NCBI GenBank assembly: GCA_022360105.1
Contig: JAKSDL010000508.1
Span: 1-8,483, forward strand
Source: Pseudomonadota bacterium
GTDB taxonomy: Bacteria; SAR324; XYD2-FULL-50-16; JAHJRI01
Length of the DNA: 8,483 bases
Direction: 5' to 3'
The notes under the pieces are model-generated. The model was given only the letters and a program-made list of their open reading frames with translations, searched no databases and was not told the DNA's origin. A program made the translations under genes and the position numbers. Positions 1 to 6,148 of the stretch are shown in pieces. How positions within the stretch are numbered: the first letter of the stretch is position 1; the number at the start of each line of letters is the position of its first letter.

Positions 1-1
1 A

Positions 2-418
2 CAACACTTTGAAAAATGGTTCAAGAGTGCCGAGACTTTTTTAAAATATTCCATTCAAGCTATTCAAAACCAAGATTATAAATATTCTGCTTTTCAACTT
101 CACCAAGCCACAGAACGGTTTTTCATGACAACCCTGCTAGTATTCACCGGATACAAGCCCAAACTCCATGATCTGGAGAAATTAAACCGACAAGTGATTA
201 ATCAACACCGATCATTTTTGGCAGTTTTTCCGCAATCCACAGAACAGGAAAAAGAGAACTTTGTTCTCCTGAAACGAGCCTATATAGATTCCAGGTATGA
301 CATGGAAAACTATCATATTACAAAAGAGCAACTGGAATGGCTGGCTGAACGAGTCGCAAAACTAAAAGAGTTAACTCAAAAAAAATGTCAGGAGAAAATC
401 GAGAGTTTTGATACTTGA
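2..418 (+). CDS. HEPN-domain protein, C-terminal part (5' end outside window)
   Basis: An open frame runs from the window edge to TGA at 416-418, giving 138 visible residues, so the true start lies upstream. Visible features are the HEPN helix bundle signature HQATERFF (about residue 34 of the visible part), followed by LLVFTGYKPKLHDLEKL, and a C-terminal helix ending KEKIESF-like. This pattern is familiar from proteins that fuse an N-terminal minimal nucleotidyltransferase to a C-terminal HEPN domain, and from stand-alone HEPN partners of such enzymes; these act in toxin-antitoxin or defence-related roles. An R-x6-H arrangement (R98 and H105 of the visible part, in RYDMENYH) matches the R-x4-6-H motif of HEPN ribonucleases. 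Whether it is catalytic here is unknown, since many members of the nucleotidyltransferase-fused subgroup are not shown to be RNases. The family call is strong; the full architecture cannot be judged from this window. Confidence 0.85.
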   Translation, partial: QHFEKWFKSAETFLKYSIQAIQNQDYKYSAFQLHQATERFFMTTLLVFTGYKPKLHDLEKLNRQVINQHRSFLAVFPQSTEQEKENFVLLKRAYIDSRYDMENYHITKEQLEWLAERVAKLKELTQKKCQEKIESFDT

Positions 419-426
419 TACCAATT

Positions 427-657
427 TTATGAAAGCAGCTTAATACCCTTGTTTGCCCATACTACCTGGTGCGGAAGAACATTCCTGCCTTCACGCATCG
501 GTTTAAACTCACTAGATGGCGGTGGATTGGAGGGAGTCGCAGGTCGACCTGTGTATAGTGGTCCTTTGACAATATCGCAACCTAGCTTTTTTGGGGGATC
601 AATACGCTCATGAGTCCATCTGCGTCGTTTTGGATCATAGGTCGGACTTGACCCCAT
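427..657 (-). CDS. Hypothetical 76-residue protein downstream of the AraC gene
   Basis: ATG at 657-655 opens a frame of 76 codons ending at TAA 429-427, starting 14 bases after the araC-type stop codon and on the same strand. A purine-rich GGGG lies about 5 bases upstream of the ATG. The product is basic and proline-rich (TYDPKRRRW near the N-terminus, RPATPSNPPPSS in the middle), without signal peptide, membrane helix or a domain I recognise. The frame continues open upstream through the 3' end of the AraC gene in another frame, which weakens the start choice. Its first codons lie on a GACTTGACCCC/TGACCCC repeat also found near 7094, so it could be a remnant tied to a REP-like element rather than a gene. 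No function is proposed. Confidence 0.25.
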   Translation of the reverse strand: MGSSPTYDPKRRRWTHERIDPPKKLGCDIVKGPLYTGRPATPSNPPPSSEFKPMREGRNVLPHQVVWANKGIKLLS

Positions 658-663
658 GACCCC
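645..663. repeat. GACTTGACCCC-type repeat, first copy
   Basis: GACTTGACCCC (645-655) is followed at once by a second TGACCCC (657-663). The same 11-mer recurs at 7094-7104, and TGACCCCTT also forms the arms of a palindrome at 7016-7043. The motif is REP-like. It sits directly after the stop of the AraC-type gene. Confidence 0.5.
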
Positions 664-671
664 AATTTTCG

Positions 672-1676
672 CTAGCGTAAGTAGTCGCTGGGGTTGAAGC
701 CGAAGTAGCACTTAAAGGCCCGGGTGAAGTTTTTTGGATGGTTGTAACCTACCTCAAAAGCTACTTCGGTGACATTTTTTTGTCTGCTTCTCAACATTTC
801 TCGAGCCGTTTCCAGTCGATACACTCGCAGGAAATCAAAAGCGCTTGTGCCATAAATCTCCCGGAATCCCTTGTTCAATTTGTCTTTGTGGATACCTACC
901 CGGCGTGCTAGTTCCGGCAGAGACGGAGGTCTTTCCAGGTTATCCGTCAGAATACGTCCGGCACGCTGGATACAGTCTACCTCAAATGGCAGCAGCTTTT
1001 GTCCGGTTGAGGTCTTGGTTATGTGAAATGCCAACTGCGTGATGGCGAGTGTAATCAATTCGAGGGTTTTCCCTTCCAGATAGGTCTTTCGCAAGGTTCC
1101 CTGGTAAGGAGAGTGAAACACCTGGTGAGCGGCCGTATTGATTGAGGGAGTGTTGGGAAATGCCTGCATGCAGCAGATCGAGCGATCACCCCGGATCAAA
1201 GCCTGCAAATCGGGTGACATTAAATCGATAATGGTGTCATTCAATAAAGTGCACAGGACATCGGGTTCAATATAGATAACGACATAACGGATTGGTTCAC
1301 TTGTTGGATAATTGGAAGATCTACACGGCTTTGGGCAATGGCAGAGAATTCCGTTTCCGGTTTCCAAGCTCATATGCAATTTCGGATTCACTTCAAAATC
1401 AACTTGAAAACCATTGCCTCCACCGAGGCAGAATCCGATGCTGATGGGCGAAGTCTTTTCATCAAAACAAACCACGACAGGTTGATTCAACTGATACTCA
1501 TATACCGCCAGCGTCAGACCGGGTCGGATTTTGATCAAGTTAAAAACTCCTTTCCCGAAAACCGGCGGCCATTTCCAAGTCATCTCTGCTCCGACTTGCA
1601 ACTGATCGATATTAGCAAAATTTCCCAACTCACCAAAAAACTCACCGTCGTAACATTCAGTTCTTAATTGATTCAT
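672..1676 (-). CDS. AraC-family transcriptional regulator (PchR/YbtA-like)
   Basis: A 334-residue regulator. The last 97 residues (about 238-334) form the AraC/XylS DNA-binding domain with two helix-turn-helix units: SLPELARRVGIHKDKL from about residue 252, and NVTEVAFEVGYNHPKNFTRAF from about residue 301. The latter runs into the classic ending YFGFNPSDYLR. The N-terminal part (about 1-230) looks like the ligand-sensing domain of the PchR group, which senses ferric-siderophore complexes in the cytoplasm; I infer this from overall resemblance and not from a diagnostic motif. The gene is transcribed away from the two ABC transporter genes, as in loci where an AraC protein activates metallophore transport genes (YbtA with ybtPQ, PchR with the pyochelin genes). 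The start ATG (1676-1674) has only a weak Shine-Dalgarno (ACAGG close to the ATG). The likely target is the direct-repeat promoter at 2035-2091. Confidence 0.9.
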   Translation of the reverse strand: MNQLRTECYDGEFFGELGNFANIDQLQVGAEMTWKWPPVFGKGVFNLIKIRPGLTLAVYEYQLNQPVVVCFDEKTSPISIGFCLGGGNGFQVDFEVNPKLHMSLETGNGILCHCPKPCRSSNYPTSEPIRYVVIYIEPDVLCTLLNDTIIDLMSPDLQALIRGDRSICCMQAFPNTPSINTAAHQVFHSPYQGTLRKTYLEGKTLELITLAITQLAFHITKTSTGQKLLPFEVDCIQRAGRILTDNLERPPSLPELARRVGIHKDKLNKGFREIYGTSAFDFLRVYRLETAREMLRSRQKNVTEVAFEVGYNHPKNFTRAFKCYFGFNPSDYLR

Positions 1677-2034
1677 GCCTGTACTTTCGGATTTAAAACA
1701 GTTTCAATGTTTTTGCCGCATCAAGGTCTTTGCCTGCAATTCCAATTGAATTCTAAGGGTTGTGCAACATTAACAAATCATCAAAAATTCAAGGTGTTTT
1801 ATATTTTTGTACTATCTAAAAAAAAATTACGTCAATACGAATACAACTGAAACATTTACCTCAGTCATCACGACCTGAATGTTACTCATCACGAAGACAA
1901 CGTGACAAAAAGTAGATTTAAATCAACAGGGTTAAACAACCCTTTCAATAAAAACTCTTGCTCAATCTCGAACCGGAGGAGAGGAGCAGGGAAGCGATGA
2001 CGCAAAAACGCGGTTTTGTAAATTTTATTTTCAA
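1677..2034. other. AraC/ABC divergent intergenic region, AraC-proximal part
   Basis: No convincing gene is present in this AT-rich stretch. It holds a small inverted repeat AGGGTT-AAAC-AACCCT at 1928-1943. It also holds a purine-rich, Shine-Dalgarno-like GGAGGAGAGGAG at about 1975-1986 preceding ATG 1997. The 53-codon frame from that ATG would run through the duplicated regulator site and the promoter below, so I read it as non-coding. Confidence 0.5.
1806..1835 (-). promoter_or_regulatory. Possible promoter of the AraC-type gene
   Basis: On the minus strand TTGACG (1835-1830) is a good -35 match. It is followed after 18 bp by TACAAA (1811-1806), a weak -10. Transcription would begin near 1799 and leave a leader of about 120 bases. 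The -35 overlaps the 15-bp element AATACGAATACAACT, which has a near copy at 2111-2125. Confidence 0.25.
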
Positions 2035-2067
2035 GTCCGCAATGAGTGTTAATTTGTCCGCAATGAG
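2035..2067 (+). promoter_or_regulatory. Tandem 12-bp direct repeats, likely AraC-family operator
   Basis: GTCCGCAATGAG occurs at 2035-2046 and again, identically, at 2056-2067. The 21-bp period places both copies on the same face of the helix. Two tandem half-sites about 21 bp apart, each read by the two helix-turn-helix units of one monomer, is the classic AraC arrangement (araI1/araI2). The downstream copy ends about 18 bp before a TATGAT hexamer, so it would overlap the -35 position, as expected for direct activation. The divergent AraC-type protein encoded at 672-1676 is the obvious candidate ligand. Confidence 0.65.
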
Positions 2068-2091
2068 AAGAAAACTATGTTTTCTTATGAT
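2063..2091 (+). promoter_or_regulatory. Putative activator-dependent promoter of the ABC transporter operon
   Basis: TATGAT at 2086-2091 matches five of six -10 bases. Seventeen bp upstream the -35 slot (2063-2068, ATGAGA) has no consensus, typical of a promoter that needs an activator. That slot overlaps the proximal 12-bp repeat. Transcription would begin near 2098, leaving a leader of about 200 bases before the ATG at 2298. Confidence 0.5.
2068..2086. promoter_or_regulatory. Perfect 8+3+8 palindrome in the promoter spacer
   Basis: AAGAAAAC-TAT-GTTTTCTT is a 19-bp perfect inverted repeat that fills the space between the -35 slot and the -10 hexamer. Its position suits a repressor operator (a Fur- or Zur-like metal regulator would fit the gene content), but the bases do not match a consensus I can name with confidence. 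Confidence 0.4.
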
Positions 2092-2297
2092 AACAATATA
2101 TCTATCCGTAAATACGAATCCAATTAACCTTTTTTATACAGATTTGTTGACTTCTTAATCAGGATGAAACCTCAGGAATGCAGGTGGCAGTCATTTCGTT
2201 GTAACGACAGGCGGCATGCTTGTTAATTCGATTGCACTAAGTGGGTGCTGTTTCAAATGGCATCTTTCTGCAATTTCACAAACACCCGAGACAAAAC
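2092..2297 (+). other. Long leader region of the ABC operon
   Basis: About 200 bases separate the proposed start site from the ATG at 2298. The stretch contains AATACGAATCCAATT (2111-2125), a near copy of 1834-1848, and a short inverted repeat TCGTT-GT-AACGA (2196-2207). It also holds a 20-codon frame ATG 2164 to TAA 2226 (three cysteines, one histidine) with a poor ribosome site. I see no known riboswitch and no intrinsic terminator. Confidence 0.4.
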
Positions 2298-4127
2298 ATG
2301 AGTAAAACATCGGTTTACGAAAAACAGTTAAAAAAGAAACCCAGAAAAGGGATTCCGCGATTGCTGCAAATTGCTGGAACGAAATCAGTTTATCTAGTTA
2401 TTGCAGCAGTATTTGCTGTGTTAGCTGCTGTCGCACAGATCACGCCCTTTGTGACGGTTTATCTGATGGTGAAGGAACTGGTATCGAATATCGGAACCCT
2501 CGATTCCATTGATATTGATTTTGTCTGGAAGCTTGGTTGGTGGACGTTGGGCGGAATTGGCCTCTTCGTTCTTTTTACCTTTATTTCTGGAGCCCTTTCA
2601 CACCTGGCAGCCTTCAACATTTTATTTGAAATAAGGATGAGTCTGGCAACCAAACTGGCCAGACTGCCAATGGGGTATTTCGGACAAAAGACCAGCGGTG
2701 GGATTAAAAAGGTGCTCAGCGAAGATGTGGAAAGAATCGAATTGTTTGTAGCCCATCACACGTTGGATATCACTCAAGGGGTGGTACTTCCGATTATTAC
2801 CTTTATTTATCTTTTTTTCTTTGACTGGCGCCTGGCTGTTGCGACCTTGGTGCCGATTCCTCTTGCTTTAACCATGCAGAGGTTTATGCAGGGGAAAGCC
2901 GGACGGGACCGTTTTCGCCAATGGCAGGAGAAACTGACTGCCATGAACGGAACGATTGTAGAATATGTGCGAGGCATGCCTGTGGTGAAAATCTTTAACC
3001 AGTCCGTTGATGCCTTCAAACGTTTTTCCAAAGATGTGTATGCTTTTCGCGATATAACGCTTCAATGGATTAAGGATTCTACCTGGCCGTATGCCGCGTT
3101 TGTCGCCCTGTTGAGTTCAAGTGCCATCTTCATTCTTCCTGTGGCGATTTATCTGCTGCAATCCACACCGGAGTCCGGATACGTGCAAATGGTCACGGCC
3201 ATCTTCCTGTTTCTTTTTATCGGTATGGGAATCGCGGTTCCGTTATATAAACTGATGAATATGGTGTCTTTTCTTGTCCAGATCAGCAGCGGACTGGAGC
3301 AAATTGACAGCATATTAACCGAACCCGAGATACCGGAACCTGTGACGGGCAAGACAATCCAAGATCACAGCATAGTTTTTGAAAATGTCAGCTTCTCTTA
3401 TGGACAACAGGAAGTGTTGAAGAATGTTTCATTCGATGTGAAACCCGGTACGATTACAGCTTTGGTGGGGCCGTCAGGTGGGGGCAAGACTACCATTTCC
3501 AACCTGATCGGTCGCTTCTGGGATGCTCCCACCGGTGAAATACGAATCGGTGGTGTCAACGTTAAGGAGATGCCAATCGAAGAACTGAATAACTCGGTTT
3601 CCATTGTGTTTCAGGATGTGTTTCTGTTTTTTGATACCATTGAGGAAAACATCCGCATGGGGAACCAGTCTGCGACGTTGGATGAAGTAATTGAGGCTGC
3701 CAAGGCAGCCCAGGTAGATGAGCTGATCAAAAGTCTTCCAGATGGTTACCAGACCCTGATCGGGGAAGGAGGCACCTATCTTTCCGGAGGAGAAGCCCAG
3801 CGAATCTCGCTGGCCAGGGCTATTTTGAAAGATGCTCCAATCGTCGTCCTGGATGAGGCCACAGCCTACGCTGATCCTGAAAACGAATCCAAAATTCAAC
3901 AGGCATTATCGCATGTTCTGAAAGATAAAACGGTTGTGATCATCGCCCATAGGCTTTACACCATTACTGCCGTTGATCAGATTTTGGTGGTAGACCGGGG
4001 AGAGATAAAAGAACGAGGAACACATACCGACCTGCTGGAGAAAAAAGGAATTTATCATGGCATGTGGAAAATCCATACCCAGGCCAGGGACTGGAATATG
4101 GATATTGTTGAGGAGGTACAATCATGA
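2298..4127 (+). CDS. ABC transporter half-molecule (TMD-NBD), YbtP/PchH/IrtA-like
   Basis: A 609-residue type IV (exporter-fold) ABC half-transporter of the inner membrane. Membrane segments lie near residues 31-58, 78-100, 161-176, 177-195, 264-288 and 295-316. The ATPase domain begins near 350, with Walker A GPSGGGKTT (391-399), Q-loop Q439, signature LSGGEAQR (495-502), Walker B IVVLDEAT (515-522, glutamate present) and switch H551. The D-loop region reads AYADPENE instead of the usual SALDPE, a variation I associate with the first subunit of YbtP/YbtQ- and IrtA/IrtB-type pairs, which import metal-siderophore complexes despite the exporter fold. The gene overlaps the next by 4 bases, so the two products probably form a heterodimer. 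I prefer ATG 2298 (MSKTSVYEKQ); GTG 2241 in the same frame would add 19 residues. Neither start has a strong ribosome site. The substrate is inferred from context only. Confidence 0.9.
   Translation: MSKTSVYEKQLKKKPRKGIPRLLQIAGTKSVYLVIAAVFAVLAAVAQITPFVTVYLMVKELVSNIGTLDSIDIDFVWKLGWWTLGGIGLFVLFTFISGALSHLAAFNILFEIRMSLATKLARLPMGYFGQKTSGGIKKVLSEDVERIELFVAHHTLDITQGVVLPIITFIYLFFFDWRLAVATLVPIPLALTMQRFMQGKAGRDRFRQWQEKLTAMNGTIVEYVRGMPVVKIFNQSVDAFKRFSKDVYAFRDITLQWIKDSTWPYAAFVALLSSSAIFILPVAIYLLQSTPESGYVQMVTAIFLFLFIGMGIAVPLYKLMNMVSFLVQISSGLEQIDSILTEPEIPEPVTGKTIQDHSIVFENVSFSYGQQEVLKNVSFDVKPGTITALVGPSGGGKTTISNLIGRFWDAPTGEIRIGGVNVKEMPIEELNNSVSIVFQDVFLFFDTIEENIRMGNQSATLDEVIEAAKAAQVDELIKSLPDGYQTLIGEGGTYLSGGEAQRISLARAILKDAPIVVLDEATAYADPENESKIQQALSHVLKDKTVVIIAHRLYTITAVDQILVVDRGEIKERGTHTDLLEKKGIYHGMWKIHTQARDWNMDIVEEVQS
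4111..4126 (+). promoter_or_regulatory. Ribosome binding site and ATGA coupling of the two ABC genes
   Basis: AGGAGG (4111-4116) lies 7 bases before ATG 4124, inside the end of the upstream gene. The ATG overlaps the upstream stop TGA (4125-4127). This fixes the start of the second gene and points to translational coupling and a near 1:1 ratio of subunits. Confidence 0.85.
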
Positions 4128-5887
4128 TCACTTTTTTGAATAGCATCACCAGAAACAAGATCCACCTGCTTAAAAAACCGATGATCTTTGAAGTGATTCA
4201 ATCGATTCTGCAGGGACAACCCTCTTTTATTGTCCTGATGGTCACACTTGAGTTGTTGGCTCCGCTTATTGATCCAACTATCAGCGTTAATCACGGCAGA
4301 TTAATTCAATACACCCTGTGGCTGCTCGGTGCCGTTGTTGTGTTATTTTTGGTTGGTGCCATGGTTTATCGGAATGAACACAGTGCTGCTTATACAATCA
4401 CTTCAGAAGGAAGACTGGGTCTGGGAGAGCACCTGAGAAAGCTTTCCATGGGATTTTTTAAAGGACGTGATCCTGGTGATATCACAGCCTTGATGATGAA
4501 GGATTACACCAATGTTGAAATACTGATCAGTCACCTGTTGATGGGGGCCATCGGCGCGATGGTGCTGCCCTTGGTGTTTATGGCTTTTCTCTTGCCGTTT
4601 GATTGGCGTATGACCCTGATTACTCTTCTTCCAGTGCCTCTGGCCGCAATTGCTGCGTACCTGGCAAGGCTGTCGGTCATACATTTGGGAAAAATCCATA
4701 TCGCCGCCCAGAATAATGCTTCGTCAAGAATGCTGGAATATGTTGACGGCATGAAGAACATCAAAGCGTATAATCTTCAAGGTAAAAAATTTGAAAGACT
4801 TCATCGCTCTTTCAAAGACTTGTTCATTAAAAGTATCAAACTTGAAATTGTACCGGGACCGCTGGTCATGGTAGGAGTCTGGATACTGAATGCCGGGGTG
4901 GCGTTGATCATGCTGGCAGGAACCTATTTCGTAATCCAGGGAACATTAACGATCCCCTATTTCTTGTTTTTCCTGATCGTCGGTGTTCGCATGTATGATC
5001 CCTTATCCAAGCTGCTGGCTAATATCGCGGAAATCAACTATTTCGCTATTTCAGCGAAAAGGTTAAACAACATTTTCAATACGCAACCCTTACCCGCACC
5101 CTCTTCTCCAAAAAAGACCGAAAAGTACAATATCGAATTCGACCATGTCTGGTTTAAATATCATCAAGTCGATGTCTTGAAGGATGTCAGCTTTCATCTG
5201 CCTGAAAACACAATGACAGCGCTGGTCGGCCCTTCGGGGTCCGGTAAAAGCACAATGACACGTCTGATCGCGAGATTCTGGGATGTAAACCAGGGGAGTA
5301 TAAAAATCGGTGATGTACCTGTTACCGAGATGGATAGTGAGTATCTGCTTTCAAAGATCAGTATAGTTTTTCAGGATGTCTATCTCTTCAACCAGAGTAT
5401 CCTGGAGAATATCAGGGTGGGCAAAGCTGATGCTACCATGGAAGAGGTGATGGCCGCATCTAAAAAGGCGAGATGCCATGACTTTATCAATGCCTTATCC
5501 CAAGGGTACGAAACCATTGTGGGGGAAGGTGGTTCTACTCTTTCAGGAGGGGAGAAACAACGTATCTCTATTGCACGGGCTATTTTAAAAGACGCTCCAA
5601 TTGTACTCCTGGATGAAGCGACCGCATCGCTGGATCCTGAAAATGAATTGTTCATTCAACAAGCCATCGATGAACTAATCAAAGGCAGGACCTTGGTCGT
5701 TATTGCCCATCGTTTGAGTACTGTCACCCGGGCAAACCAGATTCTGGTGTTAAAGGATGGCGTCATTGCGGAAAGTGGCAAGCACGCTGAATTGCTTAAC
5801 ACCGAAAATAGCGTCTACCAAAAGATGTGGAACGAACAGAAATCAGCACATCAGTGGCGATTATCTTCCACTTCGGCACTTAACTAA
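4124..5887 (+). CDS. ABC transporter half-molecule (TMD-NBD), YbtQ/PchI/IrtB-like
   Basis: A 587-residue partner of the preceding gene, with the same fold: membrane segments near residues 33-50, 62-82, 137-158, 161-182, 247-270 and 277-292, then an ATPase domain. Walker A GPSGSGKST (369-377), Q-loop Q417, signature LSGGEKQR (473-480), Walker B IVLLDEAT (493-500) followed by the canonical ASLDPENE D-loop, and switch H529 are all present, so both sites of the heterodimer look catalytically competent. The two genes are paralogues; a stretch such as ARAILKDAPIV is identical in both. The ATGA overlap and good Shine-Dalgarno fix the start. Paired half-transporters beside an AraC regulator are typical of siderophore loci. 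Lipid or drug export remains the main alternative, since exporter-fold sequences alone do not show direction. Confidence 0.92.
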   Translation: MITFLNSITRNKIHLLKKPMIFEVIQSILQGQPSFIVLMVTLELLAPLIDPTISVNHGRLIQYTLWLLGAVVVLFLVGAMVYRNEHSAAYTITSEGRLGLGEHLRKLSMGFFKGRDPGDITALMMKDYTNVEILISHLLMGAIGAMVLPLVFMAFLLPFDWRMTLITLLPVPLAAIAAYLARLSVIHLGKIHIAAQNNASSRMLEYVDGMKNIKAYNLQGKKFERLHRSFKDLFIKSIKLEIVPGPLVMVGVWILNAGVALIMLAGTYFVIQGTLTIPYFLFFLIVGVRMYDPLSKLLANIAEINYFAISAKRLNNIFNTQPLPAPSSPKKTEKYNIEFDHVWFKYHQVDVLKDVSFHLPENTMTALVGPSGSGKSTMTRLIARFWDVNQGSIKIGDVPVTEMDSEYLLSKISIVFQDVYLFNQSILENIRVGKADATMEEVMAASKKARCHDFINALSQGYETIVGEGGSTLSGGEKQRISIARAILKDAPIVLLDEATASLDPENELFIQQAIDELIKGRTLVVIAHRLSTVTRANQILVLKDGVIAESGKHAELLNTENSVYQKMWNEQKSAHQWRLSSTSALN

Positions 5888-5989
5888 AGCCTGAACAGAC
5901 AAGACATGGATCTTTTTCAGTTGATCGCCTGTCACGGCTTGCTTCGAAGTAAATGTCCAGTTCTTAAGCTGTTTATTATACGGATTTAA

Positions 5990-6097
5990 CAGGTTTTAGA
6001 TCAGCCACCGGCTGAAGCGCTAATCCGTCGCTTTAAAATCGAATTTCTTAAACGGGCAGCGGAATTAGAGCTTGTTATTGCTAGGTGGGTTTATTGA
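5990..6097 (+). pseudogene. Possible gene remnant, 35 start-less codons
   Basis: Between TAA 5987-5989 and TGA 6095-6097 lies a frame of 35 codons that reads like the C-terminal helix of a protein (PPAEALIRRF, then FLKRAAELELVIA). It contains no ATG, GTG or TTG codon. It is amphipathic and charged, unlike typical AT-rich spacer. It may be the tail of a degraded gene or chance; no family is recognised. Confidence 0.2.
6055..6084 (+). repeat. Bipartite repeat flanking zinT, upstream copy
   Basis: GGCAGCGGA (6055-6063), a 10-bp spacer, then GTTATTGCTAG (6074-6084). The same two blocks with an 11-bp spacer occur after the zinT-like gene at 6835-6865. Confidence 0.45.
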
Positions 6098-6148
6098 GCA
6101 AAATTGGTTTTATGCCAATGATGTTTAACTTTTAACAGGAGATTGAAA

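Larger units (their letters stand above)
5888..6148 (+). other. Gap between the ABC pair and zinT-like gene
   Basis: 261 bp without an evident complete gene. It contains a start-less, coding-looking frame (5990-6097), one copy of a bipartite repeat (6055-6084), and an inverted repeat ATTGG-N7-CCAAT (6103-6119) just upstream of the zinT-like ribosome site that could be an operator. No clear intrinsic terminator follows the ABC genes, so read-through into zinT is possible. Confidence 0.4.

Noticed and set aside
1668..1850. Plus-strand frame of 60 codons upstream of the AraC gene
   Set aside because: It covers the AraC gene's own promoter and leader region, has no ribosome site and no recognisable composition.
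1958..2158. Plus-strand frame of 66 codons (or 53 from ATG 1997) with a GGAGGAGAGG ribosome-like site
   Set aside because: It runs straight through the duplicated AraC-type operator, the palindrome and the -10 hexamer, and its product is low-complexity without a family; the promoter reading explains the sequence better.
2241..2297. GTG 2241 as start of the first ABC gene
   Set aside because: The extra 19 residues are not typical of the family, there is no good ribosome site before GTG, and ATG 2298 begins the usual basic N-terminus; kept only as an alternative.
3474..3899. Minus-strand frame of 141 codons within the first ABC gene
   Set aside because: It lies wholly opposite the ATPase domain, where all canonical motifs are on the plus strand; a shadow frame.
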